From Gammaproteobacteria bacterium (GTDB lineage Bacteria > Pseudomonadota > Gammaproteobacteria > Chromatiales > Sedimenticolaceae): 45,861 nt of DNA. This document shows positions 17,152 to 24,923 of the stretch, in pieces. Below the pieces are notes generated by a model, which searched no databases, was not told the DNA's origin, and saw nothing but the letters and a program-made list of their open reading frames with translations. Location: assembly GCA_020445165.1 (NCBI GenBank), contig JAGRHE010000005.1:1-45861 (forward strand). The letters are read 5' to 3'. The position numbers and the translations under genes are program-made. Positions within the stretch are counted from its first letter, which is position 1; each line of letters opens with the position of its first letter.

Positions 17152-18417
17152 TCATCCCGGCAGCAGTCCGATGTCGTCGAGTTGCGGCAATGCATCCTGC
17201 GATACCCCCTGCAACTCACCGCACAGACCCAGCATGTTGACGCTGGCACGCTCGATTTGGGTCTCGCGTTTCTTCCACAGGCGCTGCATGGCCGCCTTTT
17301 CCTTCTCCAGATCGTCGCGCATCTGCTGGTAGGTTTCGACGACGGCACGCACCTTCTGCGCGAACTGGGCACTGGTGATGTAGTTGTACAGCGCCTCCAT
17401 CGACTCGCCCTTGCCAGCCGCAACCGCTTTTTGCCGCTGGGACTCGATCAGCACGGTTCGCAACGCCTCGGCCAGCGGTCTGACCAGGTCGGGACGCACC
17501 AGCCAGACCCCTTCGTGGATCAACATCGGTTCGCTGATGCCTGCAGGAAAGGCCGTGCTGACCAGCACCGCCAGTTCACCACCGCACGCCTGCTGGTCGT
17601 CCTTGAGCTTGCCGATCCAGGTGTTGGACCAGTTCTCGGCACGCTTGGTCTCCCAGACGATACGACCGCATGCATTCCCCGAGCGCAGGCGCACGGTCTG
17701 GATCACATCGGCACCCCGGGCGCCCTTGCGCACCGGTTCGATGCTATCGAAAGCGAACGCAGTGCCGAGCAATTCTTCGAGTTCCAACTCCAGCACCTCA
17801 CCCTGCAACTGCTGAGAGCCCTGCTCGAGCTTGCGCTTGAGCTCCTCGTTGGCCTTCTGCGCATCATCGATCTTTTTGCGCCACTCGGCCTCGCGCAGCC
17901 GAAAGGCCTCGTTCGAGCTCTGTTCGATCTTCTTGCGTTCGGTGTCCACCTGGCGCTGCACCTCGAGGGCAAGGGCCTTGTGCCGTTCCTCGAGTTCCGC
18001 CTTTTCCCTGCGCAGGGCCAGTTCTGCTTCGCGGTAGGCGGCCAGCTTCTCGTCCTTTGCCGCCAGTTCGCCCTTGAGAAGCTGCGCTTCGGCAAGCGCA
18101 TCGCCGCGCGCCTGTTCCACGGCCTGTCGCTGCATGGTCTCGGCCTGAACCTTGAGCCGCTCCTGGCTGGCACGACTTGCCTCGAGCTGTTCCTCGAGTC
18201 TGGCGACCTGGTCACCGAAGCGGCGCCCGGCCGCGCGTTCGGCCTCGCCGGCAAGGGTTTCGCGCAAGGCACGCCGCTCCTGCTCGAGCATCGACTCGTA
18301 CTCGGTCTCGAAGTGTTCGATCAGTTGCGTCGTGATGGCGTCCTGCAGCTCGAAGGTCTTACCACAATGCGGGCAGGCGACCTCCGCATAGGCATCGATG
18401 ATGATCTTTCTTTCCAT
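17152..18417 (-). CDS. DUF2130 coiled-coil protein with a nuclease-like C-terminal fold
   Basis: A 421-residue protein. A zinc-ribbon-like ACPHCGKTF lies at residues 14-22, then an Ala/Glu/Arg-rich coiled coil spans about 40-215, and the DUF2130 domain fills the C-terminal half. There the segment VWETKRAENWSNTWIGKLKD has the E-x-K arrangement of restriction-endonuclease-like folds. Proteins of this family are widespread, and their function is not established; DNA binding or cleavage is a reasonable guess. ATG at 18417 is chosen because AGGAGT immediately precedes it and it opens the conserved start MERKIIIDAYAEVACPHC; the longer frame to 18588 runs into the upstream gene's end. It follows the HD gene on the same strand after about 100 bases. 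Confidence 0.82.
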   Translation of the reverse strand: MERKIIIDAYAEVACPHCGKTFELQDAITTQLIEHFETEYESMLEQERRALRETLAGEAERAAGRRFGDQVARLEEQLEASRASQERLKVQAETMQRQAVEQARGDALAEAQLLKGELAAKDEKLAAYREAELALRREKAELEERHKALALEVQRQVDTERKKIEQSSNEAFRLREAEWRKKIDDAQKANEELKRKLEQGSQQLQGEVLELELEELLGTAFAFDSIEPVRKGARGADVIQTVRLRSGNACGRIVWETKRAENWSNTWIGKLKDDQQACGGELAVLVSTAFPAGISEPMLIHEGVWLVRPDLVRPLAEALRTVLIESQRQKAVAAGKGESMEALYNYITSAQFAQKVRAVVETYQQMRDDLEKEKAAMQRLWKKRETQIERASVNMLGLCGELQGVSQDALPQLDDIGLLPG

Positions 18418-18520
18418 TTCACTCCTCATAACCGAGCAAGCGGACCCGGACAGTGCCCCGCCGGGCCGTTGGCGCCACGCCGGTCCGGCAGCCACCGTAT
18501 CGCCAGCACAATCGCCCCAC

Positions 18521-19066
18521 TCAGGGACGCAGGCGATAGACCTCGTCGAACAAGGCTTCAAGTCGGGCATGCTCACCGCGCAAACCATCGATCACGGCGT
18601 TTGCCCAATCGAAATACTCGCGGCAGCGCTGCAGCGACCAGCCGGCTGGCGGACACACCAGCACATCGCGCAGATTACAGGTCTTGTCCGCCAATTTGAC
18701 TGCGCGGGCCGCGGGCGAAAGCTGCGGTGCCCGCTCGATCTGCAGTCGTTTGCGCACCGCGCGCGCCAACGTCATGTCGTCGCTGACCTCTTCGACGATC
18801 GATCGCACGCTGGCACCGAACACCGCCTCGATTTCGGCCGACGTGGCATCGGTGTCTTCCAATGTGTCGTGCAGCAGCGCGGCCACCAGGATATCCAGGT
18901 CAGCGACACCGGCCTCGTTCAGCAGCAGATCCGCCAGCGCCAGCGGGTGATTGATGTAGGGTGAACCTGCATGATCCTTGCGTCGCTGATCACGATGGAA
19001 CGAAGCGGCAAAGTTTGCCGCCCGGATCAGTACCGCCATGTTGTCCGAACTCACGCTCATTCCCAT
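18521..19066 (-). CDS. HD-domain alarmone hydrolase-like protein (SpoT/MESH1 family)
   Basis: A 181-residue single-domain HD protein. Conserved blocks match the hydrolase half of SpoT and the small alarmone hydrolases: HRDQRRKDHAGSPYINHPL near residues 24-42 (metal His and substrate-binding RK), LVAALLHDTLEDT near 61-73 (the HD pair) and VKLADKTCNLRDV near 123-135 (late Asp and the NLRD signature). Such enzymes remove pyrophosphate from (p)ppGpp, or from related nucleotides (MESH1 also acts on NADPH), with manganese. There is no synthetase domain. ATGs at 19066, 19060 and 19039 all precede the domain; the first is used here. It is divergent from the DUF2779 gene only 50 bases away. Confidence 0.85.
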   Translation of the reverse strand: MGMSVSSDNMAVLIRAANFAASFHRDQRRKDHAGSPYINHPLALADLLLNEAGVADLDILVAALLHDTLEDTDATSAEIEAVFGASVRSIVEEVSDDMTLARAVRKRLQIERAPQLSPAARAVKLADKTCNLRDVLVCPPAGWSLQRCREYFDWANAVIDGLRGEHARLEALFDEVYRLRP

Positions 19067-19115
19067 TGATCATCGACTGGTTAGAATGCCCCCAAAGTGT
19101 TCGCCGGACATCGAC

Positions 19116-20600
19116 ATGCCCCACGCACTGAGCAAATCCCGCATCATGGCCGCACGCCAGTGCGCGCGGCGAGCCTGGTTGGAACACAACCGTCCGGCGC
19201 TGGCCGGCGGGGAACCCGGCAGCCAACGCCGCATCGAGCAGGGTCATGAACTGAATACCATCGTTCGGCGGCTGTATCCAGCGGCGCGACTGATTGCGCC
19301 CGGCATGGCCACAGCCGAAGCGCTCCTGGAGACGGAATCGTGCCTGCGCGCCGATCGCGTCGAAGGCGTGCTGGAAGGCGCATTCAGTGCTCACGGGGTA
19401 CTGGTCCGCACTGACCTGGTGCAGCCTGACGGCAACGGGCTGCGGCTCACCGAAATCAAGGCCTCGACCCGGGTCAAGCCACATCACGTGATCGACACGG
19501 CAATCCAGCACTGGGTGATGCGTGAAGTCGGCTGGACGGTCAGCGCCAGCTGTGTGGCACACATCGACAAGCGATTCCTCTACCAGGGCCACGGCGAGTT
19601 CGACGGGCTGCTGCGCCACGTCGATGTCAGCGAGCAGGTCGCCGAGCTGCTGGTGCAGGTCCCGCAGTGGATTGCAGACGCCGGCCGGGCCCTGGCGCTT
19701 GAGCAGGAACCGACGATCGCCGTCGGCTCCCAATGCACGGATCCGCGTGCCTGTCCCTTCCTCGATCATTGCCGTGGCGCAGAACCCGACTACCCGGTAC
19801 GACGCCTTCCGGGAGGCGGCCGCATCGTGCAGGAACTGCTCGCCGACGGCATCGACGACATGCGTGATGTCCCTCCGGATCGGCTGCACAGGCCTCTGCA
19901 AAAACGCGTTGTCGAGGCGACCCGGCAGGGACTCACCATCTGCGATCCGGTGCTGGGCGAGATGTTGCGCGCCCTGCCGCATCCGCGCTATTTCCTCGAC
20001 TTCGAAAGCATCCAGTTTGCAGTCCCGCGTTGGCCCGGAACGCGCCCGTTCGAAGACATTCCGTTCCAATGGTCCTGCCACATCGAAGATGCCGATGGCC
20101 AAGTGACGCAACGTGAGTTCCTCGATCAGTCCGGTGAGCTACCGATACGTCGCTGCGCCGAGGCCCTGCTGGCCGCCTGTGGCGACGTGGGCCCGATTCT
20201 CACATACAGCCATTTCGAGCATTCCGTGATCGGTCGCCTTGCCGCCCGCCTGCCAGACCTTAAAGTCGATCTGCACGGCCTGCGCGAGCGCCTGTTTGAT
20301 CTTCTGCCCCTGGTGCGCCAGCACTACTATCATCCCGATATGCGAGGCTCCTTCTCGATCAAGGCAGTCCTGCCTACCCTCGCCCCCGACCTCGACTACA
20401 CCGCTCTCGATCGGGTACAGGACGGGATCGGTGCCCAGATCGCTTACGAGAAACTGCTCGACCCGTCCATCGATCCCGACACGCGTGCGTCGATTGCAGC
20501 CGACCTGCTCGCCTACTGCAGGCTGGACACGCTGGCAATGGTACGCATGGTTCGTTTCTTCAGCTCGCCCACCAGCGATCACACCGTCGGCCGGACATGA
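19116..20600 (+). CDS. DUF2779 protein: Cas4/RecB-like nuclease region plus RNase H-like DUF2779 domain
   Basis: A 494-residue protein. The N-terminal part starts SKSRIMAARQCARRAWLE and contains LRLTEIKASTRVKPHH near 110-125, the E-x-K of PD-(D/E)XK nucleases. A cysteine cluster follows (CTDPRACPFLDHC near 210-222), which together with the early Cys resembles Cas4/AddB-type iron-sulfur nucleases. The C-terminal DUF2779 domain opens with YFLDFESIQFAVPRWPGTRP near 290, an exonuclease-like DFE motif, and continues with LTYSHFEHSVIGRLA. The combination suggests single-strand DNA processing, but the family has no assigned role that I know of. ATG at 19116 is chosen because the conserved region begins there; an in-frame ATG at 19086 is possible. 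There are no CRISPR repeats or cas genes nearby. Confidence 0.82.
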   Translation: MPHALSKSRIMAARQCARRAWLEHNRPALAGGEPGSQRRIEQGHELNTIVRRLYPAARLIAPGMATAEALLETESCLRADRVEGVLEGAFSAHGVLVRTDLVQPDGNGLRLTEIKASTRVKPHHVIDTAIQHWVMREVGWTVSASCVAHIDKRFLYQGHGEFDGLLRHVDVSEQVAELLVQVPQWIADAGRALALEQEPTIAVGSQCTDPRACPFLDHCRGAEPDYPVRRLPGGGRIVQELLADGIDDMRDVPPDRLHRPLQKRVVEATRQGLTICDPVLGEMLRALPHPRYFLDFESIQFAVPRWPGTRPFEDIPFQWSCHIEDADGQVTQREFLDQSGELPIRRCAEALLAACGDVGPILTYSHFEHSVIGRLAARLPDLKVDLHGLRERLFDLLPLVRQHYYHPDMRGSFSIKAVLPTLAPDLDYTALDRVQDGIGAQIAYEKLLDPSIDPDTRASIAADLLAYCRLDTLAMVRMVRFFSSPTSDHTVGRT

Positions 20601-20671
20601 TCGTTCGACATCACCGCAGCCAATCGCCGGGGCAACAGACACCGGACGTTGACCCACGGATGCATCCCATC

Positions 20672-20711
20672 GGTGTGAATAATTCACGATTGCCGGTTGA
20701 CTATTCACACC
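20672..20711. promoter_or_regulatory. Compound palindromic operator-like site upstream of the FecR locus
   Basis: Two similar 13-base elements lie side by side: GTGAATAATTCAC (20675-20687) and GTTGACTATTCAC (20696-20708). Their outer halves also form a perfect 10-base inverted repeat, GGTGTGAATA (20672-20681) with TATTCACACC (20702-20711). A third copy, GTGAACTATTCAC, is found at 27631-27643 in the cyclase operon. The half-site (T)GTGA resembles Crp-family sites, but the centre is one base shorter than the usual TGTGA-N6-TCACA. Confidence 0.55.
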
Positions 20712-20777
20712 CCCAAGCGCTGCCCGTCACCCAGACTCTGGACAAGGCCAGAGTGCACAAGACGGAGGTGATCAGCC

Positions 20778-20879
20778 ATGGGACGCATCATCGCGCCGAC
20801 CTTCACGCTGTTGATTTGTATTGCCGCCATCGCCGTGCGTCTAACCCTGTATCAGATCAGTGAATGGCTGTTCAATTGA
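20778..20879 (+). CDS. Predicted 33-residue small membrane protein
   Basis: A short frame with ATG at 20778 and TGA at 20877-20879, preceded by a strong GGAGG at 20764-20768. The product starts MGRIIAPTFTLLICIAAIAV, one hydrophobic helix, and ends with a short amphipathic tail (LYQISEWLFN). It lies about 70 bases after the compound palindrome and 200 bases before the FecR-TPR gene, so it could be the first gene of that transcript. No homologue is recognised. The support is the ribosome site, the composition of a single-pass membrane peptide and the promoter-proximal position. Confidence 0.5.
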   Translation: MGRIIAPTFTLLICIAAIAVRLTLYQISEWLFN

Positions 20880-21079
20880 GTGTGGCGCCGCGCACAGCCC
20901 GGCACTACCCGCCTTGCACCGCCCGGGACGCGGCCATAGACTCGTGCGGCAACACGATCGGATCCGCCAAGTCCCTGCATCCGGGCAGGCACTGCCGGTC
21001 CGCGACACGCCGGCCAACGGTGGCACGCTGCAGCGAGGCCGTTGTGGAGCCGGCGGTCGACGCCTGGGGAGACGAGAAA

Positions 21080-24000
21080 ATGCAGATTCTGCGCATCTTG
21101 CGGCACCAAGTTGCCTGCCTGTGCCTGTTGCTGTTTCTCATCCCGGCAAGCGTGGCAGCGGGTGAATGCGAGGCATGGGTCGGCCGGATGCAATCACAGC
21201 AGGGGTTGGTCGAAGTCCGCCGGTACGCCAGTCAGGACTGGCAACCCGCAATGCTGGGGCAGACCTATTGCCTGGGCGACCGTATCCGGGTTGGCGATGA
21301 CGCACGTGCCAGTATCGAACTGAACAATGACACCATCGTCCGTCTCGACCGACGCTCGACGCTGGTCTTCCCGGAGCCGGAGAACGATGGCCTGTCGTTC
21401 GTCGAACTGATCGAAGGCGCATTACACCTGATGAGCCGTATCCGTGGCCGTCTGGAAATTCGAACACCGTTCGTCAACGCCGGCCTCGAAGGCACCGAGT
21501 TCGTGGTCCGGGTCGGACCGGACCAGGCCCAGGTGCTGGTCATCGAAGGCACGGTACGGGTCAGCAATGCATTTGGCAGCCTGCGCATCAGTGATGGCCA
21601 GGCGGCCTCAGCCATGGCCGGTAGCGCACCCGTACTGAGGCTGGATCTGAAACCGGCCGATGCCGTGCACTGGACGCTGTACTACCCGACCGTGCTCGAC
21701 CCGCGATCGAAACCCGGCAATGACCAGCTCGCTGCCGCCCAGCGCCTGCTACAGGTCGGTCGTGCAGACGAGGCCAAAGCGCGGATCGACGACGTCCTGG
21801 CGCAGCAACCCGAGCGGGCGGAAGCCTGGTCCCTGGACGCGATCGTCGCGTTGACGCAGAACGATCGCGACCGCGCCCGCCGATCGGCCGATCGCGGCAT
21901 TCAAACATCGGTGACGCCGGCCACGCTGCTCGCCGTTTCCTACGTCCAACAGGCCGACTTCGAACTCGCAGCCGCGCTCACCACCGCGCTGGATGGTGTC
22001 CGCCGTTTTCCCGACCTGGCGTTGCTGTGGGCGCGACTGGCGGAGCTGCAACTCATGCAGGAAATGTACGGCGAAGCCGCCAGCTCGGCAGGCAAGGCCG
22101 TCGCACTCGATCCTGAACTCTCACGCGCTACCACCGTGCGCGGATTTACCGGTCTGGCCAATACGAACCTGGACACGGCACGCGGTGAGTTCACACGAGC
22201 CATCGAACAAGACTCTTCCGATCCGTTGCCTCGTCTCGGCCTCGGCCTGGTCGAGATTCGAGAAAATCGCCTCGCCGAAGGGCGTCGCCAGATCGAGATC
22301 GCCGTAACGCTCGATCCCGCCAATGCCCTGCTACGCAGCTACCTCGGCAAGGCCTACGCGGAAGAAGGTCGTGAGGATGGCGCGGCAACCGAGTTCGATC
22401 TGGCCAAACAGCTCGATCCGCTCGACCCCACTCCCTGGTTCCATGACGGCATCCGAAAACGGACCAACAACGAGCCGATCGCGGCAATCCGGGATTTCGA
22501 GCAATCGATCGCGTTGAACGACAACCGCGCCGTCTACCGTTCGCGCCTGCTGCTGGATGACGACCTCGCGGTGCGCACCGGCAACATCGGCGCAACCTAC
22601 GCCGAACTCGGACTGCGCGACGTCGCCCGGTCCCACGCCAGCCGTTCGCTGGCGGCGAACCCGGGCAATGCCGCCGCACACGAACTGTTGGCCGAAAGTT
22701 ACAGCGGCGTCCCGCGTCGCGGGATCACCCGGATGAGCGAACGCCTGCAGGCGCAGCTGTTGCAGCCCCTGACCGCGCGCCCGTTCGCACCCTCCGAGCT
22801 GATCCGTGAACAGGACCCAGGTACTGCAGTAGGTCGCTTCGCCACCGGCGTCAATGAGTACTCCGAATTGTTCGATCACCAGGGCCCGCGTTTCTTTGGC
22901 GGCGCATATGTCGGCGGCAATGGCTCATCGGGATTCGAGCTGGTGCATTCGAACCTGCTCGACAACGCCAGTTACAGCGTCGGCTATGCCAAATTCGATT
23001 CGCATGGCTTTCGTTCCGGCACCTTCGATGCGGATGGTTTTGCCCGCCAGTATTCGTCAGATATCAACCGGGAAAGCTACAACCTGTTCGCGCAGGTGGT
23101 CACCAGCGAGCAGCTCAGTCTGCAGGTCGAAGCGCGCCACGTCGGGCAACAGCAGGGCGACCTGCGGCTCGATCCGCGCGGCGTGGCCGTCACGGAGCGG
23201 CGTGAACTCGACGCCAACCTGTTACGAGCCGGCGGACGTTGGCGCCTCAACACCAGCAACGACCTGATATTTTCGCTTGCCCATGCCGAGCGCGATGAGA
23301 CAGTCGACTTCCCGGGGTTCGCTTTCAATTGTCCTCCCTTCCCGTTTCCCTCTCCTTTCCCCTGTGTTCCGCCTGAACGGATACTGGTGAATGAGCGCAC
23401 ATTCGATGAGCGCACCGGAACGTTGGCCGAGCTCCAGCTCCAACATCGTGGCAGCGACTATCAGATCGTCGCGGGTGTCAGCCACCGTGACATAGACGCG
23501 GAGTATTCCGGCCTGAGCACGGTCAGCACGTCGATCTTCAATCTGGTGACTGCCAACCCGATACAGGGCAGTGACGACATCCGATCGACGTCGGCTTACC
23601 TGTACACGCACTGGCCAACCTCCCCAGACATGCTGTGGACACTTGGAGTGGGATACGACGACCACGATGAGCCCCTGCGCGGCATGCCGATCGAGTATTC
23701 GCGTGTGAACCCGAAGCTCGGCCTGCAATGGCAGATTGCGCCATGGCTCAACCTGCGATCAGCCCACATCGCCACCACCAAGCATCAGTTGATTGTCGAG
23801 GAAACCATCGAACCGACCCAGGTCGCCGGTTTCGCCCAGTTCTACGATGACTTCAACCGTTCACGCTCGAAGATGAATGCGATCGCATTCGACCTCAAAC
23901 CCGATCGCGATACCTTCGTTCTGCTCGAAGCGCGCAATCGCAAGAGCCACGAGATCGAGTCGAGCAACTCCCTGGACGAGCGGACCTATCGCATACAGGT

Positions 24001-24412
24001 GTCGAGAATCTTCGATGACAACTGGACAGCGAGCATCGGTTTCACCCGGCAGCATGACGACTATCAGGGACCCGCGGAATCCTTCGACCTGCTCACCACA
24101 CAGGTTCCCATCTCGATCGGCTACAACCACCCCAGCGGATTCCTTGCGCGTGCGAACTGGACCGCGTTTGACCAGGAATTGAAACCGCCTGGTGCTGCCA
24201 GCGTCGACACCAACTTCAATGCGGTTTCGCTTTCCGCTGGCTACCGCTGGAACAAGGGACGCAGCCGGTTCATGTTCGGGATCGATGATGCTCTGGACGA
24301 CGTGGAGGTGTACCTTGACGACGCCTACAAGACCCACGATGCCTTCAACGTGTTCCGTCCGTTCGTACCCGGCCGCGTATTTTGGGCTAGCATAGATATT
24401 GCGCTCGATTGA
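21080..24412 (+). CDS. FecR-domain, TPR-repeat and outer-membrane beta-barrel protein
   Basis: A 1110-residue exported protein. A signal peptide (residues 1-27, LLLFLIPASVAAG) is followed by a FecR-type domain (about 40-180; GDRIRVGDDARASIELNNDT, then TPFVNAGLEGTEFVVRV), six or more TPR-like helical repeats (about 220-570) and a C-terminal half of about 500 residues rich in alternating aromatic/polar strands. That last part is typical of outer-membrane barrels (FDRIRVS-like strands, e.g. YSVGYAKFDSHGFRSGTFDA). The ATG at 21080 gives the signal peptide; upstream in-frame codons to 20864 encode a non-conserved, arginine-rich stretch. In related bacteria such FecR-TPR proteins lie beside CHASE2 cyclases, as here. 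A periplasmic sensing or outer-membrane assembly role is inferred; no ligand is known. The C-terminus does not end in the usual aromatic residue (IDIALD). Confidence 0.8.
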   Translation: MQILRILRHQVACLCLLLFLIPASVAAGECEAWVGRMQSQQGLVEVRRYASQDWQPAMLGQTYCLGDRIRVGDDARASIELNNDTIVRLDRRSTLVFPEPENDGLSFVELIEGALHLMSRIRGRLEIRTPFVNAGLEGTEFVVRVGPDQAQVLVIEGTVRVSNAFGSLRISDGQAASAMAGSAPVLRLDLKPADAVHWTLYYPTVLDPRSKPGNDQLAAAQRLLQVGRADEAKARIDDVLAQQPERAEAWSLDAIVALTQNDRDRARRSADRGIQTSVTPATLLAVSYVQQADFELAAALTTALDGVRRFPDLALLWARLAELQLMQEMYGEAASSAGKAVALDPELSRATTVRGFTGLANTNLDTARGEFTRAIEQDSSDPLPRLGLGLVEIRENRLAEGRRQIEIAVTLDPANALLRSYLGKAYAEEGREDGAATEFDLAKQLDPLDPTPWFHDGIRKRTNNEPIAAIRDFEQSIALNDNRAVYRSRLLLDDDLAVRTGNIGATYAELGLRDVARSHASRSLAANPGNAAAHELLAESYSGVPRRGITRMSERLQAQLLQPLTARPFAPSELIREQDPGTAVGRFATGVNEYSELFDHQGPRFFGGAYVGGNGSSGFELVHSNLLDNASYSVGYAKFDSHGFRSGTFDADGFARQYSSDINRESYNLFAQVVTSEQLSLQVEARHVGQQQGDLRLDPRGVAVTERRELDANLLRAGGRWRLNTSNDLIFSLAHAERDETVDFPGFAFNCPPFPFPSPFPCVPPERILVNERTFDERTGTLAELQLQHRGSDYQIVAGVSHRDIDAEYSGLSTVSTSIFNLVTANPIQGSDDIRSTSAYLYTHWPTSPDMLWTLGVGYDDHDEPLRGMPIEYSRVNPKLGLQWQIAPWLNLRSAHIATTKHQLIVEETIEPTQVAGFAQFYDDFNRSRSKMNAIAFDLKPDRDTFVLLEARNRKSHEIESSNSLDERTYRIQVSRIFDDNWTASIGFTRQHDDYQGPAESFDLLTTQVPISIGYNHPSGFLARANWTAFDQELKPPGAASVDTNFNAVSLSAGYRWNKGRSRFMFGIDDALDDVEVYLDDAYKTHDAFNVFRPFVPGRVFWASIDIALD

Positions 24413-24573
24413 ACCGGTTGGTGATGCCGATATGCGTCGAACCTACGCGAGGCATCGGGTGACCAGGTGGGTTCGATTCGCCACCACGGACACGAGTATG
24501 AATACTTGGCCTGAACGAAATCATGACGTCCGGCATTCAACGATAATGAAGCAAGTGCTAGAGGAGAATATCC

Positions 24574-24819
24574 ATGGGTAGCAATTTTTTCGGAGCATTC
24601 GCAGGCGCCGCTTTCGGCGTCGTGGTCATGCTCGCCATATGGACCGCCGTGGTAGATGACACCGTTGACGACGACTACGTTTGCGTATGTCAGCCCGGTT
24701 CCGGAGGCGATCCGGCGCAGGCTACTGCTTACGACGTGGGCACAGGTCAGCCGGTTGAGAAGACCTGCCCACATCCGCGTAACCGCAACAACGACTTCAA
24801 CTGCAACGCTGCCCGTTAG
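24574..24819 (+). CDS. Small hypothetical membrane-anchored, Cys-containing protein
   Basis: An 81-residue protein with GGAG about 10 bases before the ATG (AGAGGAGAATATCC). A glycine/alanine-rich hydrophobic helix occupies residues about 6-27 (GAFAGAAFGVVVMLAIWTAV). The rest is acidic then polar, with four cysteines (VCVCQPG, KTCPH and FNCNAAR) and likely on the outside of the inner membrane or periplasmic. It lies 160 bases after the FecR-TPR gene and just before a strong hairpin, so it may be the last gene of that transcript. No family is recognised. Coding status is supported by the ribosome site and by the ordered hydrophobic/polar layout. Confidence 0.6.
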   Translation: MGSNFFGAFAGAAFGVVVMLAIWTAVVDDTVDDDYVCVCQPGSGGDPAQATAYDVGTGQPVEKTCPHPRNRNNDFNCNAAR

Positions 24820-24842
24820 ACACTTCGGCCAGGCCACATCCG

Positions 24843-24877
24843 GGCGCGCTCGCAGCCGAGATCACTGCGAGCGTGCC
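24843..24877. terminator. Strong hairpin between convergent genes (probable bidirectional terminator)
   Basis: Bases 24843-24855 pair with 24865-24877 over 13 pairs with a single G-T wobble; the inner nine (CGCTCGCAG/CTGCGAGCG) are perfect, around a 9-base loop. It sits between the end of the small hypothetical gene (24819) and the end of the cyclase gene (24924). There is no clear T-tract on either side, so efficiency as an intrinsic terminator is uncertain. Confidence 0.65.
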
Positions 24878-24923
24878 TTGGCATTGTTCCAGTCAATCCG
24901 CAGATGACCGGCGCATCCGCGCC

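Noticed and set aside
19082..19087. TAGAAT -10-like element before the DUF2779 gene
   Set aside because: No matching -35 element at usable spacing in the 50-base divergent gap.
19116..20600. Cas4-like nuclease as evidence of a CRISPR locus
   Set aside because: No repeats, spacers or other cas genes in the window; the DUF2779 domain places it in another family.
20697..20702. TTGACT as a -35 promoter element
   Set aside because: No -10-like hexamer lies 16-18 bases downstream; it is better explained as part of the palindrome.
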